Assembly (NCBI GenBank): GCA_003453735.1
Contig: DMNE01000139.1
Location: forward strand, 14,292-23,196
Direction: 5' to 3'
Source: Nitrospiraceae bacterium
GTDB taxonomy: Bacteria > Nitrospirota > Thermodesulfovibrionia > Thermodesulfovibrionales > UBA9159
Length of the DNA stretch: 8,905 nucleotides
Shown here: one piece after another, positions 1 through 5,293 of the stretch
How the letters are laid out: the number at the start of each line of letters is the position of its first letter
How positions within the stretch are numbered: the stretch's first letter is position 1
The notes under the pieces: generated by a model
What the model was told of the DNA's origin: nothing
Databases searched by the model: none
The model's input: the letters and a program-made list of their open reading frames with translations, nothing else
Position numbers and translations under genes: made by a program

Positions 1-439
1 CAGCCTCAGCGACAGCAACAAGAACAGCAGCGTCTTTTTCAGCCTGGTTGCTTCCCAGAATAATCAAAGGGACAGAAATCGCAGCAAGCACATCTTTCAC
101 GATCTTCGCCGCTTCCTCTGCAGAGCGATTCTTTCTATCGGGATGGGTGCCAATAAGCCTCAAGGCTACTGCCTTTGCGTGCAACTCATTCTGGCAGTAT
201 TTCGCCCAAGTGACCGGGTCACCCGATACACCATCATAAACCTCTCTTACGGTAGCAGGCCAGTCATCAGGGGGAATGTCCTGGATTTCATATGCGATGA
301 TCGGCCTGTTAGGAGCGTTTCCCTCGAAAGAATGGAAGGTTAAGACATTCTCACCACCAAAGACCGCGGCTTTCTCTGTGCCTATCGCAATTTCAAATAC
401 CTTGCCAGGAAATGTTTCCTTTGGTGCAACAAAAGCCAT
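1..439 (-). CDS. acsD: Corrinoid/iron-sulfur protein small (delta) subunit, 5' part only
   Basis: The first 146 codons of the small subunit of the corrinoid iron-sulfur protein (CFeSP, also called CdhD/ACDS delta); the gene continues beyond the window's left edge. In the Wood-Ljungdahl pathway CFeSP takes the methyl group from methyltetrahydrofolate (through AcsE) and delivers it to acetyl-CoA synthase; the small subunit forms a TIM barrel paired with the corrinoid-carrying large subunit. Recognisable stretches are the FHxFEG-N-RPxI-EIQD segment at residues about 35-54, the DDWP segment near 57, and VPLIILGS followed by EKDAAVLVAVAEA near 123-146, which match AcsD/CdhD from memory. The ATG at 439 is set by AGGAGGT at 444-450, five bases upstream of it counting from the GGAGG core. 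It lies 97 bp after acsE, same strand. Family assignment is confident; the missing C-terminal part cannot be judged. Confidence 0.9.
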   Translation of the reverse strand, partial: MAFVAPKETFPGKVFEIAIGTEKAAVFGGENVLTFHSFEGNAPNRPIIAYEIQDIPPDDWPATVREVYDGVSGDPVTWAKYCQNELHAKAVALRLIGTHPDRKNRSAEEAAKIVKDVLAAISVPLIILGSNQAEKDAAVLVAVAEA

Positions 440-496
440 TTTTACCTCCTATAATGCGTAATCCCTCATACGCCAAGAGTGATGAGAGAGAAGAGG

Positions 497-530
497 TTAT
501 TACTCATGCTCATGACGCATAACTCGTTAC
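497..530. repeat. Short run of degenerate 7-bp units between acsE and acsD
   Basis: Read on the plus strand, this stretch splits into consecutive units ending mostly in AC: four of 7 bp and one of 6 bp, with the loose consensus NCRTNAC (for example TCATGAC at 510-516 and TCGTTAC at 524-530). Part of it also forms an imperfect palindrome (496-523, core TCATGCTCATGA at 504-515). The 9-mer CATGACGCA at 511-519 recurs at 1347-1355, just upstream of acsE. Whether this is a slippage-generated spacer or a binding site cannot be decided from one copy. Confidence 0.4.
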
Positions 531-536
531 GGTTTT

Positions 537-1319
537 TTACATTTCTAAATACGAGTGCGCATAAAGAGTTCTTCCCATGAATATGTCAATCGTCTTTGCG
601 GTCTCGCTCACCTCGTGGGGGTCAGCGATTGCCGCCGTCAGCCCCTCATAAATCAACAATGCTAGATAGTACTTGTTCAAAATAGGTCTCAATGCCTTTG
701 GGCATCCATTGGATATATTACTCAGCCCCACGACGGTTTTCATTGGAGGGTCATTCAATTCCTGGAACATCTTCACCGCCTTAATGACATGCAGCGCATG
801 ATCCTGAGAGGTAGCAACCTGCAGAACGAGGGGATCAAGATAGAGGTCTTCGAGGGGTACGCCGTACTCCATTGATCTGGCCATGATCTCTGCGGCTATC
901 GCAGCCCTCTCCTCTGCGTCTGCGGGCAGACCGCCCTTTCCCACGGTCAGGCCGATTACCTGAGCGTTATATTTTGCACCAAGTTCGAGGATGGGAAATC
1001 TTTCGGGGTCATTCGACGTAGAATTGATAAAGGGCCTTCCCCATTCATTGTTATGAACCTTCAGCCCCGCCTCGATCGCTTTAGAGTTTGTTGTATCAAG
1101 GCAGATTGGAAGAGGGACGACTTCCTGAATGGTAGTGACCATCCACTGCATCAAGTCCTCCCCGCCGTCTTCGGCAGGACCGATATTCGCATCAATGACT
1201 CCTGCCCCTGCTTTCCATTGAACTGTCGCTATCTCCTGGATCGGGCCCTTGTCTTTCTTCGCCATAGCCTCCCGGACCCGCTTCGCTATGATGCTTAGCT
1301 TTTCACCGATAATCAGCAT
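537..1319 (-). CDS. acsE: 5-methyltetrahydrofolate:corrinoid/iron-sulfur protein methyltransferase
   Basis: A 260-residue protein that transfers the N5-methyl group of methyltetrahydrofolate to the Co(I) centre of the corrinoid iron-sulfur protein, the last step of the methyl branch before acetyl-CoA synthase. It is one pterin-binding TIM barrel and has the usual family length (about 262 residues in Moorella). It opens MLIIGEKL and keeps the residues known to bind folate: Asp75 in CLDTTN, Asn99 in INSTS, Asp162 in LYLDPL and Asn201 in GLSNIS. An in-frame ATG exists 30 bp upstream (1349), but the ATG at 1319 fits the family's N-terminus and has AGGAGAGG three bases upstream, so 1319 is chosen. 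It sits between cooC (224 bp upstream) and acsD (97 bp downstream), all in one direction, so an operon for CFeSP methylation and CODH/ACS maturation is likely. A corrinoid methyltransferase of another pathway is the only real alternative, and the acsD neighbour argues against it. Confidence 0.93.
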   Translation of the reverse strand: MLIIGEKLSIIAKRVREAMAKKDKGPIQEIATVQWKAGAGVIDANIGPAEDGGEDLMQWMVTTIQEVVPLPICLDTTNSKAIEAGLKVHNNEWGRPFINSTSNDPERFPILELGAKYNAQVIGLTVGKGGLPADAEERAAIAAEIMARSMEYGVPLEDLYLDPLVLQVATSQDHALHVIKAVKMFQELNDPPMKTVVGLSNISNGCPKALRPILNKYYLALLIYEGLTAAIADPHEVSETAKTIDIFMGRTLYAHSYLEM

Positions 1320-1424
1320 TTCCTCTCCTTTCGCATTAAACGGATGCATGACGCAAACCGGATTCAGTTACTTAGTACTATGTGTCCCTTCAAATAGGCA
1401 AGGGGAAAAGTATCAGGAAATTTT

Positions 1425-1457
1425 AATATAGAGCCATAAACGGGAGATAATTGTCAA
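1425..1457 (-). promoter_or_regulatory. Weak promoter candidate upstream of acsE
   Basis: In the 224-bp gap between cooC and acsE the minus strand carries a perfect TTGACA (1452-1457) followed by TATATT (1425-1430). The 21-bp spacing is longer than the usual 16-18, so the pair may not work as a unit. If real, acsE-acsD would have their own start in addition to read-through from cooC. Nothing else clear was seen in the gap beyond a 12-bp palindrome AATCTTAAGATT (1522-1533) and a 6-bp stem (1495-1500 with 1512-1517). Confidence 0.22.
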
Positions 1458-1543
1458 GATATTTTTGCGGACTATTGTATGATCAGGTTTTTGGCGGCCT
1501 CTATCTGTTACAGGCCGGGATAATCTTAAGATTTTTTAGATAG

Positions 1544-2311
1544 CTAGGGTATCTCTAAAGAGTCGAGGATAGAAAAAATGGACTGCATAACCTTTGCGTC
1601 TTCAGGAAGTTCCATGAGCGGTTTGCCCTCAAGATCGAACTTAAACACCATCTCATCCTGCGGAAGCAGCCCCGCTACCATAATGCCTGACTTTTCAGCC
1701 ATCTTTTTGAGGGATTCCCCATCGCTCCCAACGACTCTGTTGATGATCAAAACGCGTTTATCGACATCGAGTCGCAATTCCTCCACGAGGGCATGAATTC
1801 TTTGAGCGGTGAGGATTCCTTTCACGGTCGGATCGCTTACGATGATCAGCAGGTCAACCTTATGGGTCGTTCTCCTGCTCAGATGTTCCATGCCAGCTTC
1901 ATTGTCAACAACGACATACGGATAGGTTTCGGAGAGTTTGTCGGTGTACTTTCTAATGATGTTGTTTGCAGCACAATAGCAGCCCGGCCCCTCCGGTCTG
2001 CCCATGACAAGCAGGTCGCACCCCCTTGACTCAATAAGAGACTGCTGGACCTGATAATCGAAGAGCTGTTCCGTGCTCATGCCTCCGGGACGGTCTCCCC
2101 CTCCTCTTATGGTATCGAGGGATTCTTCTCTCAGTTGACCGATGGTAGCATGAACTTTGACACCAATGGCTTCATTGAGACAGGCATTGCTGTCAGCATC
2201 AACGGCCAGAACAGGTCCTCTCCTGTTCTTCAAGAGATATCGGATGGTGAGAGAAGCCGTGCTTGTCTTGCCCGTCCCGCCCTTCCCTGCAAATGCTATC
2301 ACATAAGCCAT
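1544..2311 (-). CDS. cooC: CODH/ACS nickel-insertion ATPase, CooC/AcsF family
   Basis: A 255-residue P-loop ATPase of the MinD/SIMIBI class that supports nickel insertion into carbon monoxide dehydrogenase/acetyl-CoA synthase; it should act as a cytoplasmic ATP-dependent dimer. The deviant Walker A GKGGTGKT occupies residues 9-16, with signature Lys10 and Lys15. VDADSN follows at 37-42, and the CxC pair Cys111/Cys113 lies inside GRPEGPGCYCAANN, which is the metal-binding dimer motif of CooC. The Walker B-like VVVDNEAG lies at 133-140. The length matches CooC/AcsF (about 250). The start ATG 2311 puts the P-loop at the usual distance from the N-terminus, but no Shine-Dalgarno sequence is visible upstream, and a TATAAT box lies only 5 bp away. 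It leads the acsE-acsD set, consistent with a maturation role. Whether it serves CODH (CooC) or ACS (AcsF) cannot be told; both names cover this subfamily. Confidence 0.92.
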   Translation of the reverse strand: MAYVIAFAGKGGTGKTSTASLTIRYLLKNRRGPVLAVDADSNACLNEAIGVKVHATIGQLREESLDTIRGGGDRPGGMSTEQLFDYQVQQSLIESRGCDLLVMGRPEGPGCYCAANNIIRKYTDKLSETYPYVVVDNEAGMEHLSRRTTHKVDLLIIVSDPTVKGILTAQRIHALVEELRLDVDKRVLIINRVVGSDGESLKKMAEKSGIMVAGLLPQDEMVFKFDLEGKPLMELPEDAKVMQSIFSILDSLEIP

Positions 2312-2316
2312 GGTTT

Positions 2317-2346
2317 ATTATACTACAAAAATCCACAGACCGTCTG
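2317..2346 (-). promoter_or_regulatory. Candidate promoter of the cooC-acsE-acsD set, possibly leaderless
   Basis: A perfect TATAAT on the minus strand (2317-2322) ends 5 bp before the cooC ATG. With an 18-bp spacer the -35 position (2341-2346) reads CAGACG, matching TTGACA at three of six bases. A start site 6-8 bases after the -10 box would fall at or beside the ATG, giving a leaderless message. This would fit the missing Shine-Dalgarno site. It is a prediction from pattern alone. Confidence 0.35.
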
Positions 2347-2353
2347 ATACAGT

Positions 2354-2365
2354 AACGATATCGTT
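2354..2365. promoter_or_regulatory. 12-bp perfect palindrome upstream of the cooC promoter
   Basis: AACGATATCGTT is a perfect inverted repeat, 43 bp upstream of the cooC start codon and just beyond the candidate -35 position. That is a usual place for a dimeric activator or repressor. No regulator is known to me for this exact word, and a 12-bp palindrome can arise by chance. Confidence 0.25.
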
Positions 2366-2423
2366 TCGCAAAGCGGCCTACGAGAGATGTGACCGAAAAC
2401 ATTCAAGCCCGCAAGCCCCGGAT

Positions 2424-2720
2424 TCATCCATGGGGATAGGACCTCTTCCCGGCATATCTTGCCTTGTGTGTCGATGCCAACAACATCCTTGATACGGCCA
2501 GAGGCAGAAAGCTCTGGCGGGCTATGGCACCATTGCTCAAACAGGCGGTATCAAGAATAATCCAATCTGTAAATGGAAGGTCCCTGCCGTCCAGCTTCGG
2601 GTTAAGCCGGAGACAGGGCAGATCGCTTGTTGAAACCTGAGCTGTGGTCAGAACCATGCTGACTACACCGAGAGTAAATATCACAGCCACAAGCAATAGG
2701 ACAAGTCTTTTCATTGTCAT
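2424..2720 (-). CDS. Small exported protein of unknown function (possibly frameshifted)
   Basis: A 98-residue ORF of no recognised family. The N-terminus is a typical signal peptide: MTMKR, then a hydrophobic run at residues 5-25, then a small-residue region with a possible cleavage after TTA (25-27). An excellent ribosome binding site AAAGGAGGTG (2729-2738) lies 8 bp before the ATG at 2720; an upstream in-frame ATG (2765) is ignored for that reason. The mature part (about 70 residues) has one motif-free stretch with Cys36 and Cys60, then turns basic and less protein-like after about residue 62. A second minus-strand frame, open from 2550 down to 2323, has better-looking composition over the same bases (it includes GRIKDVVGIDTQGKI), so the gene may have suffered a frameshift near 2550. 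The ORF ends 112 bp before cooC. Real translation initiation is likely; the C-terminal sequence is uncertain. Confidence 0.42.
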   Translation of the reverse strand: MTMKRLVLLLVAVIFTLGVVSMVLTTAQVSTSDLPCLRLNPKLDGRDLPFTDWIILDTACLSNGAIARQSFLPLAVSRMLLASTHKARYAGKRSYPHG

Positions 2721-2823
2721 TCCTTTTTCACCTCCTTTCATGTCATTCTGGAACGGATAACACAAGTACTATGCACCAAATTGTTCCCTTTTGTTTCAAG
2801 TGCTACCGGCACCCAAAAACAAA

Positions 2824-2854
2824 TTCCCATTTCAGCAGACCTTTCCCATTTCAG
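2824..2854. repeat. Direct repeat of 12 bp, two copies, period 19
   Basis: TTCCCATTTCAG occurs at 2824-2835 and again at 2843-2854, separated by 7 bp. It lies about 105-135 bp upstream of the small exported-protein start (2720). The 19-bp period is not a whole number of helical turns. It could be a local duplication or a paired protein-binding site; no function is evident. Confidence 0.5.
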
Positions 2855-2928
2855 GAGATCGCATATTCTCCAGTCCTTGATCGTCCAGTTGCCAAGGACA
2901 ATGAATACTGCTGCTGGGATGCTCTGTA

Positions 2929-2955
2929 AAACTAGCGCTGACATACCTGTCAGCG
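2929..2955 (-). terminator. Hairpin with weak T-run, candidate minus-strand terminator
   Basis: CGCTGACA (2936-2943) and TGTCAGCG (2948-2955) form a perfect 8-bp stem with a 4-base loop. On the minus strand it is followed by CTAG and then TTTT, a short U-run typical of a weak intrinsic terminator. On the plus strand no T-run follows. It begins at the stop codon of the coding-like fragment 2950-3075, so it may be that gene's old terminator. Confidence 0.4.
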
Positions 2956-3075
2956 AATGGCCCACTGTTCAGCCTCATGCAACTGCAGCGCGAAATCCCG
3001 CGACCAGATCTCCCCAAGAAAACCCTCCTCAACGGTAACGTTTTGCCATGCACAATTCGCCCTGTGTAATGTTCT
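2950..3075 (-). pseudogene. Possible 3' remnant of a decayed gene
   Basis: An open frame of 41 codons without any start codon, ending in TGA at 2950-2952. The translated piece is strongly protein-like (it includes VEEGFLGEIWSRDFALQL and then HEAEQWAIR), acidic and amphipathic. The adjoining upstream sequence is open only in a different frame, with a GGAG-ATG at its start near 3140. I do not recognise the family. The stop codon lies in the stem of a terminator-like hairpin, which fits a genuine gene end. A chance open frame is still possible at this length. Confidence 0.2.
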
Positions 3076-3092
3076 TCACTTTCGGTTATAAT
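3064..3092 (+). promoter_or_regulatory. Candidate promoter for the glycosyltransferase-radical SAM pair
   Basis: A perfect TATAAT (3087-3092) is preceded at 17 bp by GTGTAA (3064-3069), which matches TTGACA at three of six positions. Transcription would start near 3099, giving a leader of about 120 bases that contains the hairpin 3176-3200. It is the only good -10 box seen upstream of the gene on this strand. Confidence 0.33.
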
Positions 3093-3175
3093 TAAGTGTA
3101 CTTTAGCTGTTGCTGAGATCTGGAATCGGTACATCTCCTCTGTCGAAGGCAAGGACAGAGAAAGGTTGCTTGCCC

Positions 3176-3200
3176 TCCTATGCACCCATGGTGCGTAGGA
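3176..3200 (+). promoter_or_regulatory. 11-bp hairpin (near-perfect palindrome) before the glycosyltransferase
   Basis: TCCTATGCACC (3176-3186) pairs with GGTGCGTAGGA (3190-3200) over 11 bp, with one G-U pair and a CAT loop. It ends 21 bp before the ATG at 3222. No T-run follows, so it is not a standard terminator. It may be an mRNA leader structure limiting translation or, as DNA, an operator downstream of the candidate promoter. Confidence 0.4.
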
Positions 3201-3221
3201 TAAGGCGTTATTCAAGATATT

Positions 3222-4214
3222 ATGGGAAAATGCATATCCGTTGTCATCCCCAACTACAATGGAAGTGCAACCATTGGAAAGTGCATCGAGGCTGCATTGT
3301 CATCGAGGTACGCACCCTTTGAAGTCATCGTTGTCGATGACTGCTCAATAGACAATTCAGTCGAGATCATAAGCCGCTATCCTTGTAAGTTGGTACGACT
3401 GGAAAAGCATTCTGGAGCGTCGGCAGCGAGAAATTTTGGAGTGAAAAACTGTAGTGGTCAGTTTCTCTTCTTTATCGATGCGGACTGTCTCCTCCAAAAA
3501 GACACCCTTGATGCAGTCAATGTCGCCATCGAGAAGTGTAACGGCGGTGCTTCGGTCATTGGTGGAACCTATACACCGCTTCCCTATGACCACGATTTCT
3601 TCAGCATCTTTCAATCCATCTTCGTGAACTACTCAGAAACAAGAAAGCAAGCGCCTGACTATGTTGCGACCCATGCGATGGTGATTGACTCCATCCATTT
3701 CAATAAAAGCGGAGGTTTTGACGAAGATTTCCTTCCAATCCTTGAGGACGTGGAATTCAGCCACAGGCTTCACAAGTCAGGGTTCAGGCTCGTGATGGAC
3801 CCCCGCATCCTCGTTCAGCACATCTTTCAGTTCACGATTGTGAAATCGCTGAGAAATGCCTTTCGGAAATCGATGTTTTGGACCTTCTATTCTCTCAAAA
3901 ACAGAGGTCTCCTAGCGGACTCCGGCACAGCCTCTATCGGACTGAAGATCAATGGCATCTCCTTCTGCTTCGGCATCCTTTCTCTCCTGATGTTTTTCCA
4001 TTCTAAGGGGACAACACCCTTGCTCGTCATTCCTTTAGCGTTCATGCTTAACATCATAGTAAACAGAGGGTTGCTACTGGCCTTCCTCCGGACCAAGGGG
4101 TTCTTCTTCACTCTCGTAGGAACGGCATACTATGTAGCCGTCTACCCCCTTCCTGTTCTCGCGGGTGCGGTAACTGGCTTCATACAATACTCTTTTTCCA
4201 GCTGGAAGAGATAA
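3222..4214 (+). CDS. Family 2 glycosyltransferase with C-terminal membrane helices
   Basis: A 330-residue GT-A fold glycosyltransferase (GT2) that should transfer a sugar from a nucleotide donor to a lipid or polysaccharide acceptor at the inner face of the cytoplasmic membrane. The start CISVVIPNYNG (4-14), VIVVDDCSIDNS (35-46), the G-ASAARN segment (65-71) and the metal-binding DxD in FFIDAD (86-88) are classic. GGFDEDF (164-170) leads to the catalytic-base region LEDVEFSHRL (174-183). After about residue 240, three hydrophobic segments (roughly 243-260, 265-282 and 295-319) anchor the enzyme. The start ATG 3222 has only a weak ribosome binding site (AAGATATT); the N-terminus fits the family. 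Its stop shares one base with the next start (TAATG), so translational coupling to the radical SAM gene is likely. Donor and acceptor cannot be told. Confidence 0.9.
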   Translation: MGKCISVVIPNYNGSATIGKCIEAALSSRYAPFEVIVVDDCSIDNSVEIISRYPCKLVRLEKHSGASAARNFGVKNCSGQFLFFIDADCLLQKDTLDAVNVAIEKCNGGASVIGGTYTPLPYDHDFFSIFQSIFVNYSETRKQAPDYVATHAMVIDSIHFNKSGGFDEDFLPILEDVEFSHRLHKSGFRLVMDPRILVQHIFQFTIVKSLRNAFRKSMFWTFYSLKNRGLLADSGTASIGLKINGISFCFGILSLLMFFHSKGTTPLLVIPLAFMLNIIVNRGLLLAFLRTKGFFFTLVGTAYYVAVYPLPVLAGAVTGFIQYSFSSWKR

Positions 4215-5293
4215 TGTATTCCCCCTTTTGGCACATTGGTTCCCTTTTCTGGAAAAGAAGACCGATCCAGATGACCTTCTTCATAACGAGAAAGTGCAAC
4301 TCCGCATGTCCCTTCTGCTTCTATCTGAAAAGCGGTAACCGTCCAGCCGATCCCCCGGAAGAATTATCACTGGACGAAATCCAGAAGATTTCACGGTCTC
4401 TCGGACCTCTCCTTTGGCTCGCCTTTTCCGGCGGAGAGATTTTTCTCAGGGATGACCTTGCTGAAATAAGCAGGATCTTCTATGAAAACAATACCCCTGC
4501 CCTTATGCTCTATCCCACGAACGGCATGCTTCCCGAGATCATCAAAGAACAAACAGAGCAGATACTGAAGGAATGTAAAAAGAGCATCGTGGTCGTAAAA
4601 CTTTCTATCGACGGCGTCAGAGAGGCCCACGATTCTCTCCGTCATACACCGGGCAGCTTCGACAAAACCATGCAGACTTACGGACTTCTCAAGGGTTTCC
4701 TCCGCACGTACCCGAATTTTGAACTCGGAGTCAATACTGTCTTCTGTTCTGAGAATCAGGATACCGCGGACGATATCATAGACTTCGTCAGCAGCCTTGA
4801 GGGTATTAAAACACACACGATTTCTCTCATCCGCGGAAGCCTCGCCGACGAAAGCTATAAGGCTGTGGATAACAGGAAATATCGCCACGCCATAGAGAGG
4901 CTCGACAAAAATCTCAAGAAGAAGATATCGGGCATCTATCGATTTAGAGGCGCACGGATTAAGGCTGCCCAGGATATTGTACAGCGCCGTCTTATACATC
5001 AGACAACGACGGCTCGGAAGAGGCTTGTTCCCTGTTACGCGGGCAGACTTAATCTCGTCTTGACGGAAAACGGCAACGTCTATCCGTGCGAGATTCTGAG
5101 AAAACCCTTTGGCAATGTGAGAGCCTATGACTATGACATGAGGCGGATCATGCGGTCAGAAAAAGCCGGGGATATCCTCCGGGACATACGGGACAACGCC
5201 TGTTACTGTACCCATGAGTGCTACTTCATGACCAATATCCTGTTTAATGCGAGATTGTATCCTGCGCTGATACACGAATATCTCCAGTTGTGA
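4214..5293 (+). CDS. Radical SAM protein with SPASM/twitch-like C-terminal cysteines
   Basis: A 359-residue radical SAM enzyme that cleaves S-adenosylmethionine with a [4Fe-4S] cluster to start a radical reaction on an unknown substrate. The cluster motif is Cys28-x3-Cys32-x2-Cys35 (RKCNSACPFCFY), followed by the SAM-binding FSGGE (71-75), YPTNG (100-104) and KLSIDG (129-134). Beyond the barrel, Cys274, Cys292 (in NGNVYPCEIL), Cys330, Cys332 and Cys336 (NACYCTHEC) form the pattern expected of an auxiliary iron-sulfur domain as in SPASM/twitch proteins. The protein starts on the TAATG overlap with the glycosyltransferase, so the two are surely co-expressed. Its last 50 bp overlap the end of the opposite-strand B12-type radical SAM gene. 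The substrate may be the glycosyltransferase's acceptor or product, a peptide, or a lipid; no small precursor peptide gene was found next to it. Confidence 0.88.
   Translation: MYSPFWHIGSLFWKRRPIQMTFFITRKCNSACPFCFYLKSGNRPADPPEELSLDEIQKISRSLGPLLWLAFSGGEIFLRDDLAEISRIFYENNTPALMLYPTNGMLPEIIKEQTEQILKECKKSIVVVKLSIDGVREAHDSLRHTPGSFDKTMQTYGLLKGFLRTYPNFELGVNTVFCSENQDTADDIIDFVSSLEGIKTHTISLIRGSLADESYKAVDNRKYRHAIERLDKNLKKKISGIYRFRGARIKAAQDIVQRRLIHQTTTARKRLVPCYAGRLNLVLTENGNVYPCEILRKPFGNVRAYDYDMRRIMRSEKAGDILRDIRDNACYCTHECYFMTNILFNARLYPALIHEYLQL

Larger units (their letters stand above)
2312..3221. other. 910-bp gene-poor region between the divergent acs and glycosyltransferase sets
   Basis: This stretch separates the minus-strand acetyl-CoA pathway genes from the plus-strand glycosyltransferase. 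It contains no gene of recognised family. What can be supported is one short signal-peptide ORF (2424-2720) and a coding-like fragment ending at a hairpin (2929-3075). There is also a 12-bp direct repeat (2824-2854), promoter-like boxes for both flanking gene sets, and a long hairpin before the glycosyltransferase. Several reading frames look protein-like only in pieces, which suggests decayed genes rather than simple spacer. Confidence 0.5.

Noticed and set aside
1522..1533. Palindrome AATCTTAAGATT followed by T residues, as a terminator
   Set aside because: The T-run follows only on the plus strand, where no gene ends; on the minus strand, after cooC, no U-run follows, and the stem is all weak pairs.
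2755..2790. Sigma-54-like TTGG...TTG pattern upstream of the small exported ORF (minus strand)
   Set aside because: The spacing between the GG and GC-equivalent positions is two bases too long and the -12 GC is missing.
2738..2965. Minus-strand 75-codon open frame, Trp-rich and partly hydrophobic
   Set aside because: It starts with GTG and has no ribosome binding site, and it overlaps the hairpin 2936-2955 and the direct repeat. No domain was recognised.
2832..3215. Minus-strand 127-codon open frame
   Set aside because: The start has no correctly spaced Shine-Dalgarno site, the C-terminal half is Ser/Arg-rich and not protein-like, and a different frame looks better over 2950-3075.
4391..4999. 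202-codon open frame antisense to the radical SAM gene
   Set aside because: It lies wholly opposite a gene with clear radical SAM motifs; the composition is that of a shadow frame.
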